Shown one piece after another: positions 37,101 through 50,800 of a stretch of 64,000 nt of DNA (position 1 is its first letter; every line of letters starts with the position of its first letter). The DNA is taken from assembly GCF_947623445.1 (NCBI RefSeq), contig NC_135245.1, positions 18,607,501 through 18,671,500 on the forward strand, read 5' to 3'. Position numbers and translations under genes: made by a program. The stretch comes from Clavelina lepadiformis. Its lineage: Eukaryota > Chordata > Ascidiacea > Aplousobranchia > Clavelinidae. The notes beneath the pieces were generated by a model. That model was not told the DNA's origin. It saw only the letters and a program-made list of their open reading frames with translations, and did no database searches.

Positions 37101-37951
37101 ATGTTAAAGAACTTTTGCAAATGTATAGAAGACCTTGTGACTTTCCACACATTGATTGACCAGGCCTACGATCTACTGTACGACTGTCACGTGACTTAAC
37201 ATTCTAAATTCTTTGAAAGCATTTTTGACACTATTCTGCTGTTTGTGATGTTGCCACTGTCTGATTGTGTTATACTTAATTTGTTTTAGTTGCCTGCAAG
37301 TTGTGGTTTACCATCAAATTACAATCTGTAATTGAATGCATTTAATTCGTCAGATGCCTTTATAGAAAGTTTGTTATGTTAGATCAGAAATCTCTTAGCG
37401 CCAGCATGCTAATTGTATGTCGATGGTAAATTATGTCACAAACGACTTCACATGACATAGTTTTTGGGTATGTGTATCTTTTTCATTTGTCTTTTCTTAT
37501 TATTTCCTTAGACCAGTAATATTCTGGTGTAAAGCATTGGTGTTGTTTTTTGACTGAAGATTCCTTGTACCAAAACGCAAGCTTTTTAGACAAGATCAAT
37601 TGATGTCTATGGTCTATGAATGTGAAGTGTATGAACTTGCCTTAAATTCTATCTTTTGATAAGTATGGTTACTTGTGGGTGTGGTCGACCATGCATTGTT
37701 CAGTTGATATTCTTTCCTTTTTGTAAAAGTTCTATGTTTTATCTATACAAATATCCACATTTTTGTAGATACGGTATTAGTGCGCTTTCTCTGTCAACAT
37801 TGGCTACTGCTTGTACATTTTTATGTGCACTTTGGACTAGTTGTTTAAGAACCTGACCATGTCACCAATTTATCGTAAAAACTGCAGATCTCTTATTGCA
37901 ATTATTGACCAATTTGCAATTTATTTTACGTGGTTCATAATTTTTTTACAG
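37101..37951 (+). other. GTF2A2 3' region and 5' region of the phosphatase gene
   Basis: No coding sequence recognised. The stretch ends in TTTTTTTACAG, a strong splice acceptor with its AG at 37950-37951, eight bases before the phosphatase ATG, so that gene has an upstream noncoding exon or receives a spliced leader (inference). Confidence 0.45.
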
Positions 37952-37958
37952 TTTGGCA

Positions 37959-38849
37959 ATGCTGCCAGTCTTGCTATCAAAAAGAGCTGGAATGGCTGGT
38001 TTTTTAGGATTTGCTGCATCCTACATTTCTTCGTATTTTCATTTTTCTACCAAAAACGAGCAGCTTAGGCTTCAAGATGAAACTGAACCATTTATTCGCC
38101 ATAAGACACTTCTTGAATCTGATTTTCAAGGAAAAGATCTTGTCATAGTCGGTGATGTTCACGGGTGCTACGATGAGTTAATGAAGTTATTTGAGGAAGT
38201 CAAAAAGAAAACTTTCAAATCTTTTGTCACTGTGTTTGTTGGAGATATGATCAACAAGGGACCAAAAAACCTGGAAGTTTTGAATTATATTATCAATACT
38301 CCACATATTCACTGTATTCGGGGAAATCATGAACAAAAAGTTGTATTGGATTATTTAAAATTTATGAAAAATAATGTCGAACCAAAGCCACCAATGCAAT
38401 GGGTTAAAGAATTATCTGGAACACAAGCTAATTTTCTAAAAAATCTTCCATACACAATATCAATTCCATCCTTGAATTTGGTTGTGGTTCATGCCGGGCT
38501 TGAACCTGGCAAATCGCTACAACTTCACAATGCGAATGATATGGCCAATATGCGCAATCTTGTGTCAGTGAAAGACGAATTTCATGGTAAAGTTTTAAAA
38601 CCGACAAGCATTCCTGGTGTAGGGACCCCCTGGGTAGAATTGTGGCCAGGGCCAGAGCACGTATATTTCGGGCATGACGCTGTTAAGAAGCTTCAGTTAA
38701 ATGAAAACAGCACTGGACTTGATACTGGTTGTGTTTATGGTGGAAAACTGACTTGTGTACTATTACATTTAAATGATAAAAGCGAAAAGATCGTTGAGAA
38801 GGAATTGATTAGCGTTGAACCGGTAAACGTTTATGTACCAGTCGATTAA
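37959..38849 (+). CDS. ApaH-like PPP-family metallophosphatase
   Basis: A 296-residue phosphatase in one coding exon. The PPP-family metal-binding signature is complete: GDVHGCYDEL (65-74, D66 and H68), GDMINKGPKN (95-104, D96), RGNHE (121-125), VVVHAGLEPG (H178) and a C-terminal YFGHD. Together with the compact size this points to the ApaH-like phosphatases (ALPH), relatives of bacterial diadenosine tetraphosphatase; a trypanosome member removes mRNA caps. The substrate here is unknown. The first ~30 residues are hydrophobic with two basic residues, so a membrane anchor or mitochondrial signal is possible. The ATG lies eight bases after a splice acceptor and upstream continuation of the frame is only through TTG. 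A Ser/Thr phosphatase of the PP1/PP2A type is excluded by the missing longer core. Confidence 0.88.
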   Translation: MLPVLLSKRAGMAGFLGFAASYISSYFHFSTKNEQLRLQDETEPFIRHKTLLESDFQGKDLVIVGDVHGCYDELMKLFEEVKKKTFKSFVTVFVGDMINKGPKNLEVLNYIINTPHIHCIRGNHEQKVVLDYLKFMKNNVEPKPPMQWVKELSGTQANFLKNLPYTISIPSLNLVVVHAGLEPGKSLQLHNANDMANMRNLVSVKDEFHGKVLKPTSIPGVGTPWVELWPGPEHVYFGHDAVKKLQLNENSTGLDTGCVYGGKLTCVLLHLNDKSEKIVEKELISVEPVNVYVPVD

Positions 38850-41463
38850 CCAAGGTAGCAGTTAATGTTTTACTTTTAGAAACTTGTTAGGAATTTATGC
38901 AAGTATTTATAAGATGCGCTTCAAACGCTCGTAATAACTCACTTGGAAAATTAAGCTTAGTCCGCATGCTGCATTGTCTCGTTTTAAATGGAACAAAATA
39001 TATTATTGTCCTATTGTTAAAACATATGTTTTTAAGTTTATTGAAGATAAAGCGCCATTTGTATCAAGTCAGCATTTTAAAGTACGTTTTTTTTGCAAGC
39101 GCTGTAAAAAGAGCATTTTCAGTCGCATCTGACAAGAAAACTTATTTTCTCCTTAGTTTTTGTAACCGTTAGGTCGCAGCAGAGGAATACCGAAATTACC
39201 ATACTAGTATGTTGACAGATTGTTTTTACCGATTATTTCTTGGCAGGACAATATTATAGCGGAAAGAAATTGTTTTAGACATATTTTAAGTATATCTTCA
39301 TAAGCAACAGTGTTGCCAAAATTTGGACCCTATAGCCGAAATTATAAATTTCATTTAATTCGAATATTGCCTCTTGTTCGCAATTATGTTGAAGGACGAT
39401 CACAACAAACTGTTTAAAGTACAGCGAAGAATTACAATCCCACATCAGGATGGAGTATTGAGTGATTATTACGTATTACTTTTTACTTTATTCAGTTCTT
39501 TACATGAGCCTGCATTTTTTCAGTGAAGCCGAAATTTTTTACCTAACAAATTTTTACTTCAGATTTTCGGTTTCGGCAGGAGGAGGTTTTTCGTTTTTTT
39601 TTGAACACGTTAGGTTAAAGGTAAAATCTTCAACGCTAATCTTATTAGTCGCCGCATCGACAGCAAATCTCGTGGTTTGGTTCTGTCTTATATCACTGAT
39701 GTAACATGGGCGCATTGCAAAAAAAGCATCAAATTTCTTGAACTTTGGCTAGTACAGGCCGAAGCTTTCAACTGGTACGATAATCGGGCGACTTTGTAAA
39801 GAGCCCATAACAAATGCTTTTTAACCTAACAATGGCTACCAGGTAATTTTCTCAGATGATTCACCTCTCTTGCGTCATTAAAATCTTCGATTACTTAAGA
39901 GCATATCACTTGTTTTACATACGTTCTTGAACTAAGTTTTGTTTAGAGTCAAACTTACGGCGCTGTCGGATTTGTTGCAATCTACTAAATCTTCTGTAGT
40001 TTATGGCGTTTTATCCAAAAATATTGCCAGAACTAAAATGTGGCCTATAACCCATATATACAAACATCTTTACATTAGGCTTTAACATGCATTGAGTTTA
40101 TTGAAACGTTAAAACTTAGCAGATTCCTAACCTAATTTGCTGCATTAATAGGTCGGCATTTCTGCAAAGAACACAGCTTAACTACTTGAAATCTTCACAC
40201 GCCTGTGAGACAAAGAAATAACTGAAAAGGAACCCGTTTTTTTTTAAAAGCTGACATTTTTAGGTGACATTTCACAAACTTTAACGAACAAGTGCAAGTA
40301 TTTTTAAAATAGCCAGCTAAGGTCCCGTGTGAGGATTACTCATTCCAAGTAGCACTGCTTTGGTTTTGTACACAAGATTAAATGTTTTTAGTTCTTTGTT
40401 GTTATTGCCGTCTGACCCTTGCTGACTCATTGCACGCGGTGAATGCAATTTAGGGAAACTTCCCACTGTTTCAGCCAATTAAGACAGAGTATTTTCGTTC
40501 TTTAAAATCTCGTTTTATTAAACAATAAAGGTAGGTTTTATTAGAATAACATTCATTAAATAAAACGATTGTCTCGTCGCAAAACGCAATTGTGACTTAA
40601 AAAGATATTTCATTGTGACGTCATCAGGAGTAATGTATTAGTCAAAGCATAGAGGTTCGCCAATGAGCATTTCCAATTCAGAAAGGGAAATTTGTTGTCT
40701 GCTGTTAGTTTTTATGTGGTCGAAATAGTTGCACCAAATAGCACGTCGTCATCTTAGTTACATGAGATCACGTGGTGTCATACAGCCAATGGCCGCCCGT
40801 CTAGCTTTACTCACTCATGACGTCAACATAGAATATTTTATCGATGGAAGAATTTGCTACAAGAAGGTAAAATAAGAATTTTTCTTTTGCAAAATTGAAG
40901 AAAAGGCGCATTTGAAGAAAAAACTTAATGAAGACCATGCACTGAAAACATGTTACGTTAAAAAGAACATATTGTATCTGATTCTGCAACATCAGCAAAA
41001 AAATCTGAAGAAATAGATTTGCTAAAAATAGAATCACAGTTTGCTAACCATAATATCCGATATAGAAAAACTTACACATTTAAAGCTTTCCGAATTGTAA
41101 ATTTGAGACAAAATAATAAATAGTTGGTTTTCAAAATCACTTGTTTTCAGCCAAAAATAGATTGATGAACCAGTGAAAAACGCAGAAAAATTAAAGTTAT
41201 GAATGCACAAAAGAAAACCTTGCTTTAAGACATATAAATAACGAGTGCTCTTTACATATAAATGCCGAAAGTATATATGCTATTCTTCTATCGACTTTCA
41301 ATATTATGACGTCACAATCGTCCTGGGCAGGTTGCTTGCAATTTTTTGACGCAAGTCCATTTACTCGAACTTTTGTCGAAGTCATGTCGTCGTCTTGTGC
41401 CAAGCGCTGATTGGTCTTCGAATGCATTCTAGCATTGTTGTCGCACCTCCCACCATTATGATG
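38850..41463. other. Intergenic between phosphatase and FGF 3' ends
   Basis: No gene recognised. Within 40616-41314 three TGACGTCA palindromes appear, plus two CCAAT words (about 40662 and 40787); this is the start of the region-wide cluster. The minus-strand open frame at 40807-41037 has no features. Confidence 0.5.
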
Positions 41464-44400
41464 TCACTGTCGATAAAGCGGGAGGAATTGGGCTGCTGAG
41501 TGAGTCGGGCCGATACGATTCGCCTTGCGAACAGTGCCGTGTTTCCCGATGGCGACGTACCAGTCCCCAGAAGCGCTACGCTTCGACTTTCCGTGCTTCC
41601 TCGGGTAGTGCCGAGCGCTGTAGGTGTTGTAAAAATTCGGGCGCATCCTTTCCACGAAGGCGCTGTGCTCCTTCGAAAAATGTTTCTGCAAATGCAAAGT
41701 ACAGGGTTATAGGGATCGTAGCTACAAAGCGAAAGCTTTTTAAGCCAGAAGTGTTAAGGATCACGCGACATCAAGTTTAGCAGAACTTAACAGCAGCTGA
41801 TGATCGCAATCAAGATGACTGAAAATCACTCATGCCTAAAATCACGTGATAGATCGTGACTTACAATTAAGGAACTGCGGAATCATTTCTTGTTTACAAA
41901 TGGTATTTACGTCTTGATTGTCTGGCTTTTAAATACATCAATACTAATTATTCGCAACTGTACGCTACTATAATTGTTTATGTGCGTTCTATTTCCGGTC
42001 AAAGTTTACTTAATTTTGCTAAGCCGCCATCAAAATGAAAACGGAGACGCGGTCAAAAAAGTGTATGGGGATTATGCATTAGTTGCCCGCCAATAATCTC
42101 ATAATTTTATCGACTTGTATTACGTTGCACAAATCTGCACGATTCGCCATCCGAATCAAAGCTAAGAGCTCCAAGCGAAGTAGACCTACCGTTCCGTAAA
42201 GTCTTCCTTTCTTGTCCATGGCCAGATAGAGTCCAGTCGCCTTGCTTTGGAAGCTCACCACTCCGCCAGCTTCAACTGACTGAATTTCAAGCAGCGCTGA
42301 AAAATAAATAATCAACAAATTGATAAATCTCGCTCAAAAGCGCCGTTGCTTGCAATGTCACATAAAACAACGCTAAGGGTTGAAAGCACATAACTAGTTC
42401 CAAACTGCAATAATTAAATAAATTGAGTTGATTGCATGATTTTTATGGGCTTGCTCCTGTAGGCCACCTAAGCTTCCCATGTGAAGCAAAGTAGGTTAAA
42501 AATGACAGATTGTACTCTGTCAACCTAAAACGGTCAGTACAAAGAATTCAGCTTCGACAGAGGTGCAGGTGCGTGGGCCAGTTTTGATTCCCAGATTGCT
42601 GTGTGAAAATCGACTTCCCTACGTCATACAAGTTACCCTGATACGGAGTCAATATCTATTATACCTATTCGATGCATTAAATGACTCATATGGTCACCCT
42701 TTAATTACGACTAAATGTACGTGTTATTAGATAAAAAGTTTTGTGGGAATCTGCCCAAGAAAGAATATTTTTCAAGCTTGCTAAGCCGCCTAACGCCGAA
42801 GAATTATCGGGTTTTAAAGCCCATTATTACGTGTAGCAAGTCAAAATAGAAGATATTGTAAAGATGACATGACGTCATAAGTGTTGATGTCTATTGTGAC
42901 ATAGACTACCATGCGCTGGCGTCATTAGCTTGTCCTCAAAAACATCCGAAGCCGTTGACGGACAAAATTAATTTATATATAAAAATATAAAGGAAAATAC
43001 AATACATAGACACAGAGGTAGTTCCTAATCGGCGTAATAATTTTCATAGCGCCTAACATTTAGCCTACTTGAAAAGGTTTACCTAAATCACTTGCAAGGA
43101 AAATGTAAACGGAAACCATGTCTGTTCCAACTGGCTGCAGATTATTCTGGCTTGGACAATACAAATTAGCCTGATATGCTACCCAATTAAGCACATTAAG
43201 CGTAAGCGAGCTTTTACGTTTTGACGCTGGTTTAGTTGGATTTGCAAAGTGCATCGCCCTATCCAAGTCCGACAGCCAAATTGGCTTGTAAACCTAGATA
43301 TGTTGTCCCGTGGTGTCAGGTGTAGCTTTTCCGAGTTTATGCTTCAAACAAATCCCATTATGACGGGACAGTTACATTGCATTTTGATAGATGTCGAAGC
43401 AACCAGTTGAAACGAACCAAACAAAGCGATAAGTCTGAAGTTTACCAACTTAATCTGTTACCCTGCTGACAAAAGCGACGGTTTTTAAAACGCTGATCGG
43501 GTTAGTCGTGAAGGACGTTCAATATGAGATTTCAGAACCTCTTTGTGTAAACGTCACTTTGATACTTCTGGGAACCGAGGCTACTGTTTTTTGTTGCAAC
43601 CCTCAGAAATTGTCTAGTGCAAACTCAAACCCATTTTAAGTTCGCCAGATTACAAGCAAGAATGTTAATTCGGAGCGCCACGGTCTACCACGCGCTCGCT
43701 TTAAGTGATAGGAACTGTCACAAATTCAGGTAAGCTACAACTGGTAGAAGAAACTTTATGTCCCACCGAAGTTGGTCGTTGGACAGCACTTCAAAAGCTG
43801 GCGCAAGATTTTTTGTGTGGAGTAAGAGTGTTTTGGAGCAAGCTTGACATTTGCACAGTCCACTTGACTGGAACACTCTTGTCAAAAAATGATTTACGAG
43901 CTATCTTTAAGCCTTTTGCTTGTACTTATATCATTGGGAGCAACCTAAAGTTACAAATAAGGCGAAAAGCTCGAAATTAAAATCTCAGATTTCACAATAT
44001 GCCAAACTAGAGGTTTATTCCACAATCGCTTATGACGTCATAAATCCAAGCTGAAGGTAGGTCAAGTGTTGGCTACTTGACGTGCACAGAACGCGCGAGG
44101 GTCGTCACACTGCTATTATTGACTTTGGCGGGCCTCGTCTTAGCAGTTGTAAATGAAACAAGAACGATTTATAAGCGTTGCACAACTATTGTTGTAAATG
44201 CCGAGATCGTTAAATTGTTTAATACGCGCATGAAATTACATTGCAAACATTCTTTCGGACTTGAAAAGTTACTCAAAAAAAGTACTGGGTGCTTTGGTGT
44301 GCTCTCGGTGGTATGGTTAGCTAAATGTTTGTCTTCCTGGCAAAAATAGTGTTTGCCATTCTGTCAACATTCGGTTATTTGCTACCATAACAAACCATTT

Positions 44401-47400
44401 TCTTTCATCCTGATGACCGATAAGAGGATGTCAGTCCATGGTCTGACGTTACTACAGACTGACACGTTGCGGCGTCCAAGCTGTTGCTGATTAAAGTGTA
44501 AGATACATGTGGATAATTTTTAACCAGATCGGATAAAGTGAACAACACTTATAATTTATCGTTGGAGTTCAATCAAATTAAGATTTATACTTAAATCATG
44601 ACTCATATTTATAACAAATTGCCTCATCGTGCAGTCGTTTGCGGGTGGCGATTCAAAATTCATTTGTATCATTTGCATTTGGAATGGATGCAAAGTGCCG
44701 CTAAATTGCGCGGAAGCCGGTATCGGAAATATAAATTTACAAAACGTTTTTTTTTGTAGTAGTAAGTGCTCAATCTCATGATGATCCGTATGTTTATTGT
44801 TTGACTTGAGCCTTCGTATTGTCGGCAAACCGGCTTAAAAGTCACAGCAATTGCTCCTACAACACTTGACTTTTATTTGCAGAGTTGTCTAAAGGCCACG
44901 CCCTGAAACGTGCGAATAAAGAAGTACGTGACGTCAAATTATCACAAAGACTCAACATAGCGTTGACAAAAAAGCACAGATTCGTTTGATATAATCAATA
45001 TATTTTCATTCTACGTTGATTTGATCGCTATCCGCATTCACGTATAGCTGTATACATTAAATATAACGCAAAAAACGTTAGTTTTTGCAGCGAAACTTTG
45101 TTGAAACTGTCTATATTCCGTGTGCGTCCATTCGCAAAATATTGACGCCCCTTTGGCGAATACGTCTCTATGACGTGATAATAGAGCGAAATGATGTCAT
45201 GCACCCTTATAATTTCACAATTTGGCGTAAAAGGAAGTTTCTCCAAGACTGCGGTTATATGGAAAATGACTACTTGAATGGCGCGGAACGGAGGTCGCGC
45301 CCAAAATTTTCCTTTTCATCCGAAAGATTTGTGGAAATTGGAGACGTGGGAAGAAACGCAATTCAAAAAACTACCGATGGCAACCATGAAGAAGAATGAC
45401 GGGGCTAAATTACTCTTGAAAATGTGAACAAGCCGTTAACATGCAAATCCTGCCCAAGAATATGAATTTCAAAGCGATCACTTCCAAAGCAATTTACACG
45501 GAAACTTGTCCTTTTCCTAAACGTCTTTATAAACGGGCGGGGAGATGGTAATGTATAAATAACCCGGTAATTTATGTGGACGAGGGGCGCACCCACACAT
45601 TTAGGATCAAGTTAATGCGGAAAAGACTTGATATTCGAAGTGCATTTTTAATACCCCATTGTTATAGATCAAAACCCCGTTATTTGAAAGATTTAAGGAT
45701 TAGCCGTTTCGACCGCGTTCGAATCAATTTGTTACGTTGGCGAAACGATGTTTTCACCCAACCCAGTTTAAACACGCAGCTATTAAAATACCAACATTGA
45801 TTTTACCCTTTTCCCATTCGATTGCATGACGCAGGGTTAGGCACGCATTTTTCGCTATAAGCCATCGTCCAAAAAGGGACCAATAAACAACAATTACCGA
45901 TTGTAATAAATGGCACTTTTCTGCAGCTGAAAGGAGCAAAATAACTAAACTAACAAACATCCTTTGAAAATTGCATAATTTCAATTTTGCGTAAAAGGTT
46001 CGCTGCGGACCAAGCTATTGTAAACAAACTGAGTCATTGAGTTTTTTATAATAAAAGCATACAGAGATGTGTTTGAAAGAGAACAGGCAGTTTAAGAGCG
46101 ATGAATCAGTGGCGGACTCTTTAAATTATATTTTAAGCAATTTTATTTTTGCTCAAATTTGCTTGTTGTTCTTAACGCCGACACATGGACGACCTAACGT
46201 GTTAAACGTTCTGAGATCGAAATCTTTTTTAGTCGTAAAGTTGTCGTCGGGTTTCTATGTGAACGAAGAACTGGAAAGGCTGGCAAACTTATACGGAGCG
46301 AAAAAATGTTAACGAGCTTAATAAAACAGTTACCTGTCGACTGTAAAAGTACAGTAATGACAGCGACAAAAACATGTGAGCTTAAGCACACAGATCAACT
46401 CGAAGTTGCGTGTACCGAGCCTTAAGATGATTTTTCACAGTATTTTTTTCGACCACTATCACCCCGCAAATCAGTCTAAACTATTTTAAACGCATTACCC
46501 CAAATCATTAGTCCCTAACCCGTCCCACATTCCAGCACGACCTGGGCTCCCCGTTTACTCAAGCGTTGCTATGGCAACGGATAATCATATTTTACCCAGG
46601 CCTAAATTTAGACATAAACAGCAGAGGCAACGACGGAGCAGCTTTGCCGTGTAAGCGATTAAAAGCATCGCTTTCGTGACGCAACACTCTGGAAAAAAAT
46701 TAGTACAAAATTCAACGCAATCAACGGTAAATGGTTTTGCTTGTTTATTAAAGGAAAATCTAATTCAAAGCCTTGTATGTTTGCGAGTTACAGGTCTAAT
46801 GATGTTTTAGTAATCTTTGAAAAGACACCGCTTGGCTTCTAAAGAGCTCTTTAAACAAACACTTATAATCATATTAATATAGACCCAAATCCCTACAGGA
46901 GCAAGTCTAAAGCTTCCGAAAAACATGAAAATGCTCTTTGGAAGGCCAAAAATCATATCCTATAAGCATCGATTTATTAATGCACCAGCCACAAGGGGTG
47001 AAAAAATAAGAAAACTTACTGTTAGCATTCCGTACTCTGCTCCCAGTCACCGTGCCATCGTGTTTTATTTCCAAAATATAATGGGTCATACAAAAGAGAT
47101 CAATAAGACGTCGATCTCCTTCTATCTGGCCGCCGGGTGTCCTCTTCTTCCGAGACAAAACGTCAAAATTGGACGAAACGTCATCGTTTGATGATGTAGT
47201 CGTTGTCCGCGTAATTGCTGGTAAAATTTCTTTTGCCATGCGTGTGTCTTTGCTTCTTTTATCCCCGTTTTGGGAGGTTAGTTTTATTTCGTTTTTCCAC
47301 GGATACACAATTTTGCATCGCTGGTACGTCATTTTGTCGCAAGACTGACGTAATTTCCGCGCAAGCGCAGTTAGTTTGTTCAATGACGGATGTGACGAAG

Positions 47401-47761
47401 TTATTTCGTCTTGTTGATCGGTGACGTCAAAACGTGACGTCAGACGTCTAAGCTGGGCGCATTTTCTGCATTGTGACGTGAAAGAGGTCCGCTTTTCTTC
47501 AAGCCTTCCTCCTGTATTCATCTTCTCCATAGAGAAGACTCTTTTTTGATTTAACGTCATCGCGTTTGCTGATAGCACAAGGCTAAATAATGTCAGGATA
47601 AACAAGAGACACAATCGCTCTTTGGTCGGGCAAACTGGCAACTTTCTTTGTCTATGACGTGCAGGAGACGTCAGAGTCTGTCTAATCGCTCCGACAAGTG
47701 TCGTGGTCGTTTTCAAAATTTTTCCTCCCGGAAGTTTTTTCTGCATGATGTTCGGGTACAT
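41464..47761 (-). CDS. Secreted fibroblast growth factor with furin-site propeptide
   Basis: Three minus-strand exons: 47020-47761, 42190-42296, 41464-41685; 356 residues, phases consistent and at the positions typical of FGF genes. FGFs are secreted ligands for receptor tyrosine kinases. The beta-trefoil core starts at about residue 217 (RRLIDLFCMTHYILEI), followed by LLEIQSVEAGGVVSF, YLAMDKKGRLYGT, FVERMRPNFYNTYSA, DWYVAIGKHG and a final SAAQFLPL. A hydrophobic segment at 50-66 serves as an internal signal or signal-anchor. RKKR (204-207) just before the core is a furin-type site, so the mature ligand would be about 149 residues. The usual Cys of the third exon (xECxF) is replaced by Ser. 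Core wording mixes FGF3/7/10/22 and FGF4/5/6 traits, so the subfamily is left open. Met1 is the first ATG; Met6 is possible. Confidence 0.92.
42297..47019 (-). other. FGF intron 1 (4.7 kb)
   Basis: No nested gene or mobile element recognised. Holds TGACGTCA at 42870, 44033 and 44929. Long open frames on the plus strand (44077-44349, 45085-45399) begin without ATG and show no family features. As the only large intron of a developmental gene, enhancers are plausible here. Confidence 0.5.
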
Positions 47762-47841
47762 AAGGTCAACATAATTCTCTCCCTAACTGCACCATTCGCA
47801 ACGTCGTTTGTCGAACTGGCAAGATGACGATAGACACTGGT

Positions 47842-47848
47842 TTTTATA
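47842..47848 (-). promoter_or_regulatory. Putative TATA box of the FGF gene
   Basis: TATAAAA on the minus strand, about 80 bp before the FGF ATG, leaving room for a start about 30 bp downstream. The intervening leader would contain one short upstream frame (ATGGTGCAG to TGA, nine codons) and an out-of-frame ATG. Confidence 0.5.
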
Positions 47849-50800
47849 AGCTGACCTGTCTTGAAAGAAAAGAAAAAAATTACGATACACGTCATCCAAC
47901 TGCGAGCAAACAGAGCGACCGGCACTACAGCACGTATCCTGTTTTTAATATAAATCTATAAATCCAGGTGCGAAGAGGTGTAAAATGTTAAAAAATACTT
48001 TCACCAAAAATTTACTAAATACCATTACAGTACATTTCAATCTTAAAAAAATATAAAAGTAAAAAAAATTCACTTTAAAACTTTCTATACTTCCGCCTTT
48101 TTCAAAGAGTGTAATAAAATTTAATCACAGTCGCAAATATTTGATAAAAGCTTTATCAAGATAATTTTGAGGGATATGAACTTCTTTATCGCGTCGTGAA
48201 GCGCAAGCTTACCAAGCTTGTTCGCTCTGATTAAGCCGTTGAGCGTGTGAGCAGCAAAACCCGCGATGATCAAAGCGGTAACTGTACAAAAACAGAACGA
48301 ATCTCTCACGCATTGCAGAGGCCACTTTTGAACTCTTAAGCAAGGCAGACACCAGCTTTCAGACTATAAACAAAAAAAAAGCCCTAATTTGTTCCCTTAA
48401 GACGGACTTTTAAACAAATTTTTGCATTTCCACATTTTAGCTGTATTTAAAAAGTGTTTTCTTATAAAATTTTGAAAATTGTGTGCAATATTTTTCGAAT
48501 TTCTAGTGTTTTCAAACGTTATTTGTGACTTATGCATAAATTTCACTCAAAAAATGTTATTGTCGCAGAAGGGCCGCTCGCTTTTTCGCGAGACATCGTC
48601 GGCAATCTTCTTCTGGCATTGTTTATCGAATTATTTGAAGAACAATTAGTTGGTATGCATGGATGGTTTCTTCGTGCCAGTACCGGGTGTGTCTTTATCT
48701 TCCAGTCTATCTCCTTCACTTTCCCTTGCACGCAATCGTCACGTGACATGTTTTTTCGCACGCAACAAGAAAAAGCGAAGTCCGATACTAGTCCCCTCTC
48801 CGCCCCCTCCCTGTCACCCTGTTTCGGTGTTGCGCAGTCGTTACCTTCGGGTCACGGGAATTCTCCGAATTGCTCGGCGACCGCAGCCCTAATTTTGCGA
48901 AAAAAACGTGCATTTTCTTTGTTTCAAAACAAAAAGCGACAAAGAAAATCAAGAAGTGACCCTGAATTTTGACTTCGACGCTTTCTAAGGCACCGAAAAT
49001 TTCTTGATAGATAATTAATGACCTGTTCACGGCTTGTCACAGTTGTCACGACCCGGCTAATGAGGACATCGGGTTAAAAGAAAGTTTCGGCCGTCTGCAT
49101 GATATTCTGTTCCCGCTAATTGCCGCTAGAATTCTCCTACTCAATCTTAAGAGTGCATCGCGTTGGTAAACCGTGGGAACACCTGCATTAGTTTGATTAA
49201 TCGTTTTTCGAAATCAGCCGCTCCAGAGCTTTTAATTTAGTACAAAGTGCCTTGTCTTTCAAGCGCAGTCGGCGGTTTGTTTGTGATAGATTATCAGAGA
49301 CACAAATCACATTGTTTAGTCACAATGAGCGATTGTGATGTCAACTTGACACTCGATAAGACCTGCTTTTACTTCCGTAAGGCAAGATGGCCAATTCACT
49401 CGACAAACACGGAAAGATAAGAAACCTTTTCCTGTAAACCATCAAACTCCATGCTGTGACGTCACTGCAAGTGAAGCAAACATTCAACTCGGAAGGGCAT
49501 GACGTCACAAAGGCGATTGTTGTGTAGTAAAGCTTACCAAATAGCAGTCGTATCTCATGGCAACAAATTGTTACAAATGATAACAGAATGCAACGTGTAA
49601 CTATTGCCTACCGTCTCCAATAATTAAAATCAATAATGGCCTTTCCACCTAAATGGTGTCGTCACAATTGATATTTGGGACGCAATAGCAACACCTGTCT
49701 GTTGCCAAGATCCTGCAAATAAGATTTAAAGTGGGATTTTGACGGACTTTGCTAAAGTACTGTTGTTTCTATTTTTACCTTTGATAAAACAAAGATCGAT
49801 CAATAATTCTGACGTCTCATAAAATCGCGTTACAGTTCATCTAAGATGAATTCCATGGTGACGTATTTTGACGTATCATTCACTCCAAATGTCATAAATA
49901 TTATCCAGAATCATATTTGTTTGCTCGGCTGTCAGCATACACTTGCGACTATGTTCACCACTCAAGCCCGGCGTAATTTCTTTCCTGGCAAAGTTTGACC
50001 AAAAAAAGGCTAATTGATTATCTTTAAAAATATTATAAAATCTTCCTTAATTTTTCACTGGTAGACGCCGGAGTCTGGACAAAACTGATATGTTTGAGCG
50101 AAGCCGCAAGCAAGACACTTCATTCCCTACGGAATCTGTCTGCGTTATGGTCCAAGCATATAGATCGGCTATTTCTAGTCAATCTTAAGTCAATCCTCTG
50201 GGACTAGGACGTAATATGTTTGTTTATTTCCACTGTTTGCTGCAAGATTCGACATAAAAAAGCTTATTACGAAATTCTTCTGTTTGAAAACGATGTCATT
50301 TTGACGTCATAATTGCCTTTGTGACATGGATGATTAAAGGCCAGACCACTTGCTCAAACAAGCTTATTGTTTAACCAGTAAAAGTCATAGTCTCTTTAAT
50401 TGCGGGGGGTCAGCGAAGGCCACCGTCCTAGTTATGCTTCGGGTGCCAGATAGTCAGCCAGCAGGGTAAGCATTAATCATGCGATTGTCTGCTAGTCGCA
50501 TATAGGAAGTCTATTAATTTAGAATTGGCGCAAGGTTATCATCCTGACCGTAATATGTTTTCAATAAGTGACATATTTTTCATACCAAGTAATTTCTGTT
50601 AGGAAGTGCTTACAACCAAACTAAATTCCGCGAAAAAATGTTTTTCCACGATTTCCTGCTTTTAGGTTCTATGGGATGATTACGTCACTTATTTTTAACA
50701 TGAACCGGCTTAATAGTGAGTGACGTCATATTCACAATTGTTTGCGCAAAGTGAAGAGAGTTACAGATGTGAGGTCGGTCTGGCATGGACATCCGAAAAC

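Noticed and set aside
44077-44349. Frame with a signal-peptide-like hydrophobic start inside FGF intron 1
   Set aside because: It begins from a TTG, has no early ATG and no family similarity.
45085-45399. 104-codon open frame inside FGF intron 1
   Set aside because: It has no ATG at its start, no splice partners and no recognisable features.
48532-48972. 146-codon ATG-initiated open frame on the plus strand
   Set aside because: Composition is irregular, no domain or signal is visible, and two other frames are open over the same bases, so it is probably chance.
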